Shown piece after piece: positions 34,288 to 45,772 of a stretch of 64,000 nt of DNA. The position numbers and the translations under genes are program-made. This DNA is from Cricetomys ansorgei (taxonomy: Eukaryota > Chordata > Mammalia > Rodentia > Nesomyidae). The stretch spans positions 806,001 to 870,000 of the forward strand of contig JAMJFZ010001133.1 of assembly GCA_026225945.1 (NCBI GenBank). Direction: 5' to 3'. The notes below the pieces were generated by a model. The model ran no database searches. It saw only the letters and a program-made list of their open reading frames with translations, and was not told where the DNA came from. The stretch's first letter is position 1, and each line of letters begins with the position of its first letter.

Positions 34288-36827
34288 GTTTTTTTCTTAT
34301 TTCTGAAAAACAAGTTTTCATTTTTAGCCAGGAATTTAGCAATTAATACTTTAATGATTTTGATCAATTAGGTTTAAAATGTTAATTTCAACATTACTGT
34401 TTCATTTCCTCTCATTTCTAGTGAGGCTTTGACTCATGCCCCTTAGTGTCATAAATATGACAAATAGTGTATTTTTTTTCTTTATATCCTTTAGCCTTTA
34501 ATATTAAAAAATCTTACCACAGAAAATTTATTTTCTGGAGATTTAAAAGCAGGTAAAATTTAACTTCCCGAATAGTACTGAATCAGACTTAGCATTTCCA
34601 TTACATTCCATAAAATTAAAACTTAATAAACCATCTTGTTCTGTCTCTCTTCTGTGAGCTTCAAAGCTGAGGATGAAAGAACTCTAACTCAGAAGCGAGG
34701 AAAGGTTGTTCCCAACGTCAAAAATCTTATATACCCACAAAGGAAAATGTTATATACAGCAGATCGTAGTTTGATTTCTTGATTCTGTGAATCTGTAACC
34801 TGGCATTTCCACTGAATGGCAGAACAGGTGGAGTTCAGCATTTGGGCATATATCTGGTGTTTCATTGTTTTGATATCTGGGTTTCTGTGTTCATCTCTAA
34901 ATAGCAATTCCTCACAATGTGCCTTTTGTCAGAATAAAAGCCTTAGGTCATATTGTTTTATATATTTTAAACATTCCAGTAAAATGCACACATGATAAGA
35001 TTTTAACCACCTTGACTGCACAGGCCACTGATGCAAAGGGCCACACGTAGCCATTTTCAGGACATTACTAAGCTGTTTCTCTATGTTCTCCTTGTTCTGT
35101 AGAACACAGCTTATACCAACAATCCTGAGACCTGAGCACACGTCAGTACTTACGTACATTTGGTTTATGAACACAGGCTCATGGAATGAGTAACTGATCG
35201 TAACACAGTATTTTATCAAATTAAAAAATTAAATGCAAAGCAGCCAGTCACATTTAAGATGGTTCATGCCTTCCGTTTGCTGTGCTTTCTGGATTCAAGG
35301 GTAAAGATAACCTGCAAATCTTTGATGTGGGCATGAAGTGGGTGAGCTCCAGGCACTATCAGGGTTGATTTGATCACTGTGAGAAAAATGAGTTAGTCTC
35401 ACAGGGACAAATGAGACCCTAGCCTTTATTGTATCCAACACACATGTTATCATGGGGCTCGGCACGCTACATGATGGCTGTCAGGGATGAGATGCAACAG
35501 AATAGAGAGAAAATTCTACTTCTGCCCTGGCCTCTCCCACTGGGGTAAATGTGTGTAGCAGCCAGGGGCTGACATAAGTGTTCAGTTTGTATGAAGTGTA
35601 CATTCTAGATACATAGTCTCATTTACCATACTTACTTTTGTTTTCTGAAAGAACGCTTGTCTGGATCATTTTCTTTTGAAAATTGTCCTTTAAACTTGCT
35701 TAAACTTCGCTGTGATAAGTTTGAGCTTACAATGTTGCCAGTCTTAAAGATGGCACAAATTTAATTAGTTCCCCAAGTTCGAGAACAGAAAATGTGACTC
35801 AGAAGCCAGGCGTGGTGAACTTTTGCTACATATTGTAAAAATCTAGGAAGTCTTTTGTAAACCTACCCATGTTTGTGCATTCATGTGCCTATGCACATGT
35901 AGATAAATACACAGATGCATGTTTTTATGTAACAGATATAATTTTATAAATTGAAATTTGAAACTCCTCCGTCTTCTGATTATTAATTGCAGTTAGACTT
36001 CTGGATTATAATTGTCCTCCTAGGCCCCCGTAACCACAGGTTCCTGAGACCTTGCCTTCTGTTTGCTTTCTATACTTGGTCCCTTCCATGGTCACACTAC
36101 GTTGGCTGTGTGTCTCTATATCCTGCCTTATCCCCTGACTGCATCTGGTTCTGATAAATGAGCCCAGATGAGACAGGACCATCTGGCTCTATTCCAGCAC
36201 CATTATCCGATCTTTTAAGGCTCCACCTGGGCTCCACCTCCTCCTGGGATGTAGATTCTGTCATGCCTTCTGTGTATCTCTCGAAATCTGTGCCTTCTGT
36301 GAAATCTCTCGACCTCTGACCTTTGTCTCAGGTCTTGCTGTCTGCCCCAGCCTTAGGCTGAAGTCTCCTTTATGAAACTGTGCTGTTAAGAAGATGCCTT
36401 CATCCTCAGAGTAGGTCTGCAGTGCTGATTTCCATATGTAAAATGAAAGAAATTAAACGGACTACACATGTACCTTCTTAGGAGACTTTTACAAAAATGA
36501 ATAACAGTTTCTTCTGCCCCCACTCAACTTCCAAGTTAGAGGAAATCTGATAAGGATGATAATGGGGAACAAACACAAGCAGTAGAGATGCCATAGTTTG
36601 ACCTCAGATTAATGAACGGAGGAAAGGCTGTCCAAAGACTTGGTAACTCCATTTTCTTGTCCATAGTCTTAATCAAAAAATGACCTAATTCTTTAAATTT
36701 CAGAGTACTAATAAAATTTAAAAAAAATAGCATCTCCTTCATGTAATATATATTTAAATGAGAGTTGCCCACATTAAATACAAAGTCATAAATCTGTTAT
36801 TAAGAATTCAATAATAGTATCCGGGCT

Positions 36828-37022
36828 AGAGAGTTGGGTCAGGGGATAGGAGCATGGAAAAGTAATATTGAGGCTGGAAGGTAGCTCAGTGGTGTGCTGC
36901 TATTCCAGAGGGCATGATTTGCATTCCCAGAACTTTGTATTCCAGCTCCTGGGGGATCTGGTGCCCTCTCTGTCCTCTGCAGAGAACTACACTCATGAAC
37001 ACATACCCTCCCTGTAAGTTGG

Positions 37023-37061
<39 letters not shown>
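36828..37061 (+). mobile_element. B2/B3-like SINE with (TA)n tail
   Basis: The core 'gaggctggaaggtagctcag', 'ttgcattcccagaac' and 'ctcctgggggatctggtgccctc' matches a diverged B2/B3. It ends in an uninterrupted TA tract of about 39 bases (37023-37061) that probably grew from the tail. Confidence 0.65.
37023..37061. repeat. (TA)n microsatellite
   Basis: An uninterrupted TA dinucleotide tract of about 39 bases at the 3' end of a B2/B3-like SINE. It is self-complementary and may extrude as a cruciform. Confidence 0.95.
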
Positions 37062-37063
<2 letters not shown>

Positions 37064-39583
37064 AAGTTTAATAATGATTTCCAATCAGCATGCTTGTGCT
37101 GAGAAACACTCAGAGCAGAGAGGGCAGCTGTGAGATACTTGATGACTAAGGGCTGGGAACCCTGTACCTCATCTGTCAAGAGTACTGTAGAAATGAGACT
37201 CACTGGCCAGCAAGAGATTTTCTCTTATTTTTCGTTTTCCTGTTTGAACTGAGATGTAGTGATGGCTGGGGCTAATGCTATAGGGGGTAAAGTCAGAGTC
37301 TGGAGTTGGCGGTGGGTGCCAGTAAACCTCTTTCCCTAGAGCAAAAGTAAAGAGCACTGGAGACAGGATCCAAATCTGGAATTGATTTCAATACACTGAA
37401 TTCATTTCATTAAACTGAATACAATTAAGCATCCAAGAAATGCAGCCCAGATATTGGTCACAAACAGGACTCCTCAAAATTTTAACTTTACACCTTTGTC
37501 AAGACTATTGCATCAATATGGCTCATGGGCTGAAGCTGCACGGACCCTCTCCATAGGGCCTTGCCACCTCCTGTCTGAGTTTGTGCCTTGAGCTTGGGGA
37601 CAGCACTGGCTATTTTCACAGATCATCTAGCTATGTGGCCCTTTCAGCTGCTGGCTCCGCGGTCGCTTGCTTTCTGGGTAGACATTGCTAGGCTGGGACC
37701 CATGCTTCCCATCTTGGCCCTGCTTCTCGCTAGAACTTTAGTTTTTCAAAAGTCCCTTGAGCTTTTAAACCTCTGTTTTATTCACATGTAAAAGGGAGCT
37801 GACAGTAGTGTTCTTTCACAGGATCAGGGACATCACCATGTCGGCCTTGTAAATGCCTGCATGCACATTGAAGGACCCAATGGAAGCTTTCTGCTCCTGA
37901 AATCAGTGTGTTAAGAAGGGTTTAACTGCATGCTTAGGGATGTTTCCTTGGGTGCTTGCACCATTATTTTTGTGTGTGGAACATTCATAGCATGTGCACT
38001 AAACAGCTATTCCAAAGATAGAGTGATTTTTTAAAAAACATTGCAGTGTGTTATAGGTAGAATATATTGGAGATAATATTCTGCATTGTAGTATAAATCT
38101 GGTCTCAGTATTTCTATGGTCATGAATTTTAACACACCTTAACATAAGTGAAATGTCTAATATAATATAGAATATCTTATTTCAAAGATATAGGCACATA
38201 TATATTTTATGACATCAATTTTCAACATGCAGTTCAAATTCAGTAGGATAAATGTCCAGGAGGGGTTATACTTCCCTCCATTGTCCATCTTTTCTGCTTC
38301 TGAAGGTTTTTATATATTACATATAGTTTGGGACCCATGTAACAGATCATCAGAACCGTTGTGTAATTCTGTTGTCTGCTGACTGTGGTTCCCACATGTC
38401 TGACCTTACAGGATGTGTGGTTCTATGTCTTGAGCAGCCACAAACCTTCATCTGAAAGACATTTCAATCGTGGCAAAATAGATATCAGCAGATCTAGAAA
38501 AAAGGAGAGAAAAGTTACTAGAAAAAAGTAACACAGGAAGGCAGTGAACCCCAACATCGCCCTGTGGTAATAAAGTTATTCCATGAAACTTATACCAGCA
38601 CCCAGAAGTGTGGCTTTCATTACCGAACAGGATGGGATAAAGACAAGGACCACTTAAACTTCCTACAGAGAAAGAAGCTTTGAGGAAAGAGACAAGTAAC
38701 TTCTCAAAGAGAAAAGGGAGTGTCTCTGAGCTTCATTTTGTTTTAGATAAAGACTGTGAATGATTCACCCTGCTTTTATTTGGAAGAGTCAACATTTGAA
38801 AAACGGTTTTGAAAACACAACAAAAGATGATTTTCCCTTCAGTTATGAGAGCAACCCACAGGATCCTAACCATTCACCAGAAGATGAATCCGCTGACTTT
38901 GGGCAGCACAGATTTGGCAGTTGGAGCTTTTGTTAAGGATTCAGCTTTGACTCTGTGATAGTGACAGTTGAAACAAAATGAAAATGACTCATTCCAAGTT
39001 TATATGAAAGAGTGCATGCAAAATGACTTTCATCAGCCTATCAATATGAAGATTATGCTGGAATATAATCCGAAGATTCTCTCCTCTCTATAAACAAGCA
39101 TTGATCACACAGACAAAGACACTTACATACTCGAGGAGTCTTACTGGGTGTTTGGGTAGTTAGTGGTGATGGTTACAGCCGTCATGCTGTTTGTGGACCT
39201 GCAGAGTCAGTGGCTGGCTCTTCCATTCCCGAAGGCTGGTCTCAGTCTGGTTTGCACTATTTCAACATAGTTTCAGGCATATTATGGATAGTATCTTTCC
39301 GGGGTTCTGTTTCCTGCATGATGAGTCTGTACTTTTGCAACAGGACAGGATCCTGCCAGTGCATCGTTTTGGAGAGTCAGGAGAAGACAGTGCAGACCTT
39401 AGTTCAGCAACGCAAGCATTTTTCTTGCAATCAAATAAAAAATAATCACAGGTCCTACGTGTTTAGAATTGTTGCTTCCATGTTTTGTAACATTTCTCCC
39501 ACAATTATGTATTCAGCTAGGGATTGTCAAATATATGTTTATGTCATCTCTAAACATTAAGACTCTATTTTCTTTTCTTCTAG

Positions 39584-39764
39584 GATCCCCAGCTTTGACG
39601 GGAACAGGAACAATCAATGTCATTGTGGATGATATCAATGACAACGTCCCCACTTTTGCCAGTAACATGCATTTTACTGCAATTCCCGAGGACGCACCCA
39701 CAGGGACAGATGTCCTGTTGGTGAATGCTTCGGATGCGGATGCTGCAGCAAACGCCGTCATCAG
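39584..39764 (+). CDS. Fat4: Fat4 exon (inferred exon 7): cadherin linker and next repeat start
   Basis: This 181-nt exon enters in phase 1 and leaves in phase 2. It reads (G)SPALTGTGTINVIVDDINDN (about 39584-39643), then VPTF, then the first strands of the next repeat, PEDAPTGTDVLLVNASDADA, ending NAVIS across the junction. The DDINDNVPTF linker is canonical. NAS is a potential N-glycosylation site. The acceptor has a long T-rich tract (ttttcttttcttctag). The donor gtctgc is weak at +3 to +6. Skipping it alone, or together with the preceding 175-nt exon, would shift the frame. Confidence 0.95.
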
Positions 39765-40862
39765 GTCTGCACACTGGACCCTGTAAACTAGTTCTCACCA
39801 GCTCTTGTCTTTAGCAGAAGGTGATATCTAATTTCACTAAGCAACTACCCTGGAATTGAGAATTAGACAGCAGCACGTCTGCTGCTTCTAAATCTGTACC
39901 CATTAATCTCCTTTTTATGGTCAGCAGGGCTCAGCGATGATGCGGCTGTGATTTCTTTTGCTGTTTGTTGCTGATTCCCTGTCTTATACTCTGTGTTCAG
40001 CACGGCAGTGGGAGGGGATGCACTAGGCAGTGGTCTGGGGGGTACCCAGTGATATTTATACGGGATGAGTGTGGTCAGAGGGTGCAACATGGTATCACAT
40101 GCAGGCGCTTAACCAGGGCGGTGGAGGTTGGGCTCAGTTCTGCGCTCTTTCTCCCCACACAGACCCATGGCCTGTCACTGTGCTCCTTAATGGAGTAGTT
40201 GGCTTTTGATAGGATGACTCAGAGTTTCAAGAGCATTAGGTGAGAGTTGCTGGTTGTAGTCAAGGTCAAGTGTCACGTATCTCTTGCAAAATGTTCTATG
40301 ACCAAAGTAGCTTTACCAGTAGGACAAATACATCCCAGGCCTGATGGGAAGAACATCGAAGACCTGGGCTATTTTCAACCAACAGGCCCTAACATGAGCA
40401 TTCATGTTTTCTTCATTTAAAAGTTTCTTCATGTAAATCCTGGCAACATAGAGGGCATCAGTTTTGGTGTTTGTTCAGAGACATGAGGAGGTGGCAGTGT
40501 GTCATGATTTACTGTTAAAGCCCCGTTCCCTTCTTCCCAGCTCGTTCCCCATGGGTAAGGAAAAAAATTCCCTATTTTCTAGAGTTAATGCTTGAAGATA
40601 CATTTTGCGATTCTGTGAGGACTGTGTGGGTTAGCTGAATAAGAGCAGTGGGTCAGAATCTGAAGAGGTCTAAGAAGTTGCTATGAAAGATAATGTATGT
40701 ATTCCTACGGCAATGGCTTCATTAATGATTTTTTTTTTGGCATTTGCTATTAATTTCTCATGAACAAAGGCCTCTTGGGAAAATGGCCCTTTCTTGATAG
40801 CAGGGATAAGGGCATAAGCGGCCCCTGAGTCAGTCCCATTTCATAAACACTGAGTTGCTGAT

Positions 40863-40894
40863 CAGAGCTCCTGTCAAGTAAGACAGGAGCTCTG
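40863..40894. repeat. Perfect 13-bp inverted repeat with a 6-nt loop
   Basis: The left arm CAGAGCTCCTGTC (40863-40875) and right arm GACAGGAGCTCTG (40882-40894) are exact reverse complements around the loop AAGTAA. The pairing does not continue outside the arms, so this is too short for a typical pre-miRNA. No function is assigned. Confidence 0.95.
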
Positions 40895-42244
40895 CTTTCT
40901 TTGAACTTTCACTCTTTGTCAGGTAGACAATGGAATGCAGCAAAATAAGATTCTCTCACATATGGGTGTTACCTTGAATACAAAAGAGAATGACCTCATT
41001 AAGAGGGACGTGGGGGGTTTGGCTTGCATTCTTGATGGTGGCCATGGTAGTCACTACTTTTTACCCAGAGTTACAGAGGCTTTGTGGGCCTGGGGTGGGG
41101 ATGAGGGATGTCAGCATGGCTGTGGGAACATATGGTAAAGGTAAAGATAAAGGTAATAGCTCACTTTATAGTATCCAGGAAGCAGTCAGGAGTCACAGAA
41201 GGACTAGGGCCATTACACACCCTTCCAATGCATACTCCTATGACCCACTTTTCCCCAGCGGGCCCTACTGCCTATGCTTCCAATGCCCAATAGTCTGTTC
41301 ACATTTTATGATTGGATCAGAGCCTTCTTGATCTCTAAAGATACCCTTGCAGACACATCCAGAGGTATCCTCTCCCAACTTCCCATCTCTGTGTCCAATC
41401 AAATTATAGCATTAACCACCGCAGTTTGTGACGCTGTAAGAAAATATTTCAGAGTGGGAATCCTGCAAATTGCTTTGACACATAAATGCAATCGTAGATG
41501 CTGGGAAGGATGGGATCAAGGTGCTAACACGGCTGCAGTCAGGAGCAGCAGTTTTCCATGATGAAGCCTGCTACATCCTCTGGAGGGATTGATGCTGCAG
41601 CATCACAGAAGGGGATTGCAGATACAGATGAGCATGTCCCTAAAGCCCTTGTGAACTTCAGGGGCCTCACCAAGAGCTGAGCAGATGGCCTCTGTCAGGT
41701 GCTGTCTGTATGTTAGAAGGACCAGGCAGAGGGAGGGATAGAAACTTGATACTTTCATCTGAGAAGGGCACCAAGGTCAGAGTGAAGAAGAGAATAAAGG
41801 GTTAGGGACAAAATCTTAAGGCAATCTAAGAGCTTTTGGGTATGATGCAAACTGATGATGCTTAAAATTTATTTGCATATGGGAAAATATTGGAATGTTT
41901 TAAAGTTGTGGTGCAAACATAGAGTTTATGTATTCAGCTTGAATGAGGGAGGTAAAACCCAAGACTCTATAGAAAGAAGCACAGAGACCACCTAGGCACT
42001 CAGTCAGATAGAGACTCAAGCATATGGCAGGGTAGCCTATGCTTAGCCAGTGGAAAGAAAATCGAAAGAGTTATTGGAAGGCATATAATTGACACACTCG
42101 AAGTGGCATGCAGTGTAAGGGCAGATCGAGTGTAATCCATTACTTACACTTTTGCCTTGAGCATCTGGGCTGGCCATGGTATTGTTACCGAAGTGGAGAG
42201 ACTGTAGGAGAAACAGTTTTGGGTCAAATCAAGAGTATTTATTC

Positions 42245-42245
<1 letters not shown>

Positions 42246-42284
<39 letters not shown>
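42246..42284. repeat. (GT)n microsatellite
   Basis: About 39 bases of uninterrupted GT dinucleotides. Confidence 0.95.
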
Positions 42285-42286
<2 letters not shown>

Positions 42287-42804
42287 CTAGTCCTATAATT
42301 TACATTGCTCTAATTCCTGGGAGACCAAAGTTCTCTGTTCAGTTTCTTCTCAGTAATCTTTCTGTTGGAGATTTTAGGAGAGCTCTTCTATTTTAAAGGT
42401 TATTGTTATAATTCTTTACTATCGAGGGATAGGAGCCCTGTCTAAAATGAGCACCTAGCACACGAAGGGTGGGTGGTGGAATTTTCTAAATGTTTCAGTT
42501 CCCAGCTTGAGATTGAGTGCTTCACCCACTGACCCAGGAATTATTATTAGAATAATAAGCTATGGCTCCCTGAAGCTTTGCTCCAGCACATATTGAGATT
42601 CATTGAAATACACCTTTTTGTGATTTTCAGCTGTGGTGCTAGATTTAAAACTGGTCCAGAAATAACTTGAGGGCTGGGGTCCAGCTCAGCCAAACTGTCT
42701 AAAGCTCTAGGTCCACTCTCTGGCTCCACAAAAATAGAATGCATTCCCTGAATGAGTGACTTCAGTATGCTACAGTTACCCACAACATTGTTTGTTTCCA
42801 ATCA

Positions 42805-42905
42805 GGGTCTTGCTGTGAAGCCCAGGCTGGTCTGGAACTCCTGACTATCTTGCTCCTTTTGACTCTTCAGTGCAGGGATCGGAGGTGCATACCACCATCC
42901 TGGCT
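42805..42905 (-). mobile_element. B1 SINE fragment
   Basis: The plus strand shows 'cagggtcttgctgtgaagcccaggctggtctggaactcctgac' and 'ggtgcataccaccatcctggc', the complement of a B1 body with a diverged middle. Confidence 0.8.
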
Positions 42906-43265
42906 CCACCACAGAATTTTTGAATGGAGGGTTACACAAATTTAGCTTTCCTCAACCACTTATTTCTGATAGCCTTCCAACCTGATTTTTGCTTCAGTGT
43001 TACTAAAGCACGGGCTTTATTGGGAGACTGCTGACATTTGTGAAGTTCAATACCATTTAGTCTTCTTTTGCCTTGTGTGACACTTCATTCACTTTTGGTC
43101 CCTTTGTTCTTCTCTCTTTTCTGACAGTTTTTCTCCTTGATGGCTCTGTGAGTCTTACTCATTGTGGAGCTCTGGCCACTCAGAGTTCATTGTCATAATT
43201 TTCTCCTCTTCTCCCTACAAAGAGATGTGAACATTCACCACTGCATTTCCCATACTTCTTTTTGG

Positions 43266-43304
43266 AAAGAGAGAGAGAGGAGGGGGAGGGAGAGAGAGAC
43301 TATG
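43266..43304. repeat. GA-rich low-complexity tract
   Basis: Short GA dinucleotide runs around a GGAGGGGGAGGGAG purine block. Confidence 0.85.
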
Positions 43305-44064
43305 TGGGGAGAGTCGTTTCTTCGGGAGTGCTATGTGTATATCAGTCACTATACAAAATGTCTCAACTGTACATGTGAAGCGTGGTGTCCACGGCTCAGG
43401 TGAGCTTGCTCTGCCTGGTGTTTCTGTTTCCATGCAGACCTTAGTGTGCTTGGCGCTCCTCACCTTTCTTGTGTTGCTTCTTGCCTTTTGCTTTAAACAG
43501 AATGTGATGTTGTCCTGCTCTTCATGTCCACATCCTCTGGCTAAGGTCACTGCTCACCTATACCCAATCCATGATCACATTCTCATGTTTCTGCTTCCTG
43601 TGTCTCTCCTGTCAATGCTCCAGTTCAGGCTACAGTTACGTCATGTCTGAACCTGCTGTGATGAACATTGTCTTCCCTGACTCCTGGTTCTCATTTCTGT
43701 TCTGCACACTATGTTATAACGCAAACGATATAGAGATACCTAGGCCTATGTGTGAATTCTTTGTTCAACAGTAAGGCGTGCAGGCAGTCTAGGTCTGCAT
43801 TTTCTTGCTCAATGTGGGATGTGAGGGACGTCTGGATCTACAGCCCAGACAGTCAACTAAAGTATCAAGTTAACAATCATCTCCACAATGATGCATCAGT
43901 CTTTTCTGTGAGGATGAAGGAAGTCATTCCAGGCAAAGACAGGGATAAGTACCAAAGCTATGAGGTTAGAGAAAGTTGAGAATCAGGGAAAGAAAGACTA
44001 GGGTGCGTGTGAACGAGCCCAGGAAATCTTGTGAAGAAATTAAAACTTCCCAATTTTAGTGAAA

Positions 44065-44112
44065 ACAACAACAAAAAACAAAAGAAACGAAAACAAACAA
44101 ACAAAAACCAAG
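44065..44112. repeat. A-rich (CAAA-like) tract
   Basis: Repeated AAC/AAAC units with few interruptions, of low complexity. Confidence 0.85.
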
Positions 44113-45535
44113 AGAAGTTTTATGGCCACAGCATGCCCCACTGACATTTTGGGGCAATTCCACTCTGTACTGTAGGAAGTAACTCTGAGGAGGCAGGATC
44201 TTAGTCAGGGATGGAATGGACTGTGGCCAGAAATGAAGCTTGGGCATCTGTTGGCTTGGCTGCATCAATGATACTTCTTTCTCAGCAGTCTCTCAACTTG
44301 CTATTTGCTATTGCCTATTGCCTCGTCTCTGGATTCCAAGCACCCAATAAATGGCCTCAGCAACTTCCCAGAGTTATTGTGCTAACCCTTAAATGCAAAG
44401 CCAAGCTTCCAGCACCACCAGATGCTCTTTGGCACCCCAGGAGAAGGGTCAAGACTTCCCCAAGCCACACAGCCAGGCTCTCATCCCACTGTGGCCCACA
44501 CCAAAGCTGAGCACACTGCCACCCAAAGACCAAATCTGGCTCACTGCTGCTTCTGTAGCCTGATCTATGAAACGAGACACACCCATCTGGAAACGCCATC
44601 ACTGTGGTGTCTTACACAAATTCCAACAGATACCTTCTAGTCAATGATGCTGAAGACACTATCAGAACCTTTATAGAAAAGGTTGCCTGGGACTCTCTCT
44701 GCCTTTCTCCCTCTGACAACAATTTTCTATTATCAATCTTTATAAAACTTAATTTAGCCACTTTTTTGGAGGTTTTCTTTTAACAGCCGTAGTCAACAGT
44801 GTTCTGTGTCCCCCACATACCTAGCCTAGCACTCATTGACATTTCCTAACACTTTAATCTACTTATTTGTTTTGTTGAATTTTTTCTGACTATCTTTCTT
44901 TTATTGAAACTGTGAACTCAAAACTAAGATTCTTGATTTATTTATTCTTGTCTGTCTGTTATTCTGTATAAATGTATGAACGGAATATGATACACTATTT
45001 GTAGTGGATTGTTTATTATAATTACATTTTTTTATCTTCTACTTCAGTTACAAATCTAGATTTTTTTTAAGTGTTTACTTCCTGTCAATTTCTGTGCTGA
45101 ATGTTTTCACAAAGTAATTCCTTGTAATTCTCATAATTACTGAGATAAAGAGCAGCATGTGCTCCCTATCTTGCAGACAAAGAGGCTTAGAAAGGCCAAA
45201 ACTGTTCTTGTATTTAATTGATATTAGCGTTAAAATTTGTGTCCAAGCGAACTGTGTCTAGTTTCTAAAGAATTGCATTCACATATGGCACTGCATAATC
45301 CCTTACGACCCCAGAATATCTCAGGGAGAGGCAAGTATGGCCAAAAGAATTTACTAGGATCAGACTTTAAATGATAATGACCTCAGTTTATGCAAATGAT
45401 TGAAAATTATGATTTATGATTCACAAATGAGAAAATATCTATTCAAATTTCTTGTTCTGTGATGCACCAAATATGACAGTGGTGTACAACAGTGGTATAT
45501 GCCAATAATTTGTTTTTGCTGCAGAAACCAGATAT

Positions 45536-45640
45536 TGCATTTCTCCCTTCCCTCCCTTCCCCTCCCCTCCCTCTCCTGTCCTTTCCTCCCTCCCAACATC
45601 TCTCCATTCCTCCCTGCCTTCTGCCTTCTCTCCTTCTCTT
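45536..45640. repeat. Polypyrimidine/polypurine tract
   Basis: The plus strand is almost pure C and T over about 100 bases. Its complement carries repeated GGGA/GGGGA runs that fit a quadruplex pattern at about 45544-45572. It may also be prone to triplex formation. It abuts a minus-strand B1. Confidence 0.85.
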
Positions 45641-45644
45641 TTCC

Positions 45645-45772
45645 TGATGTGGTCTCACTAGGCAACTCTGGCAAACCTGGAACTTGCTATGTATACCAGG
45701 CTGGCCTCAATTTGCTGATATCTACCTACTTCTGCCTATTGGGATCAAAAGCATGCACTCCATACCTGGCCA
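45645..45772 (-). mobile_element. B1 SINE, diverged
   Basis: The plus strand shows 'gatgtggtctcactaggcaactctgg', 'ctatgtataccaggctggcctcaa' and 'gggatcaaaagcatgcactccatacctggcc', the complement of a B1 body. Confidence 0.8.

Larger units (their letters stand above)
24059..39583 (+). other. Fat4: Fat4 intron between the exons at 23884 and 39584 (15.5 kb, longest here)
   Basis: A phase-1 intron, donor gtttgt and acceptor ttttcttctag. Repeats include a roughly 400-bp interspersed repeat at 26.4 kb, further rodent repeats at 27.2-27.9 kb, a minus-strand B4 at 29.9 kb, an LTR-like block at 30.2-30.8 kb, a B2/B3 at 36.8 kb and an AT microsatellite at 37.0 kb. The stretches 24.1-26.4, 31.0-33.9, 34.4-36.8 and 37.1-39.5 kb show no gene or repeat that I can name. 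One short open frame at 34022-34258 is followed by AATAAA. Confidence 0.9.

Noticed and set aside
39191..39560. Overlapping open frames just before the exon at 39584
   Set aside because: They are not in frame with the exon through a splice site, have no domain and match no expected Fat4 sequence.
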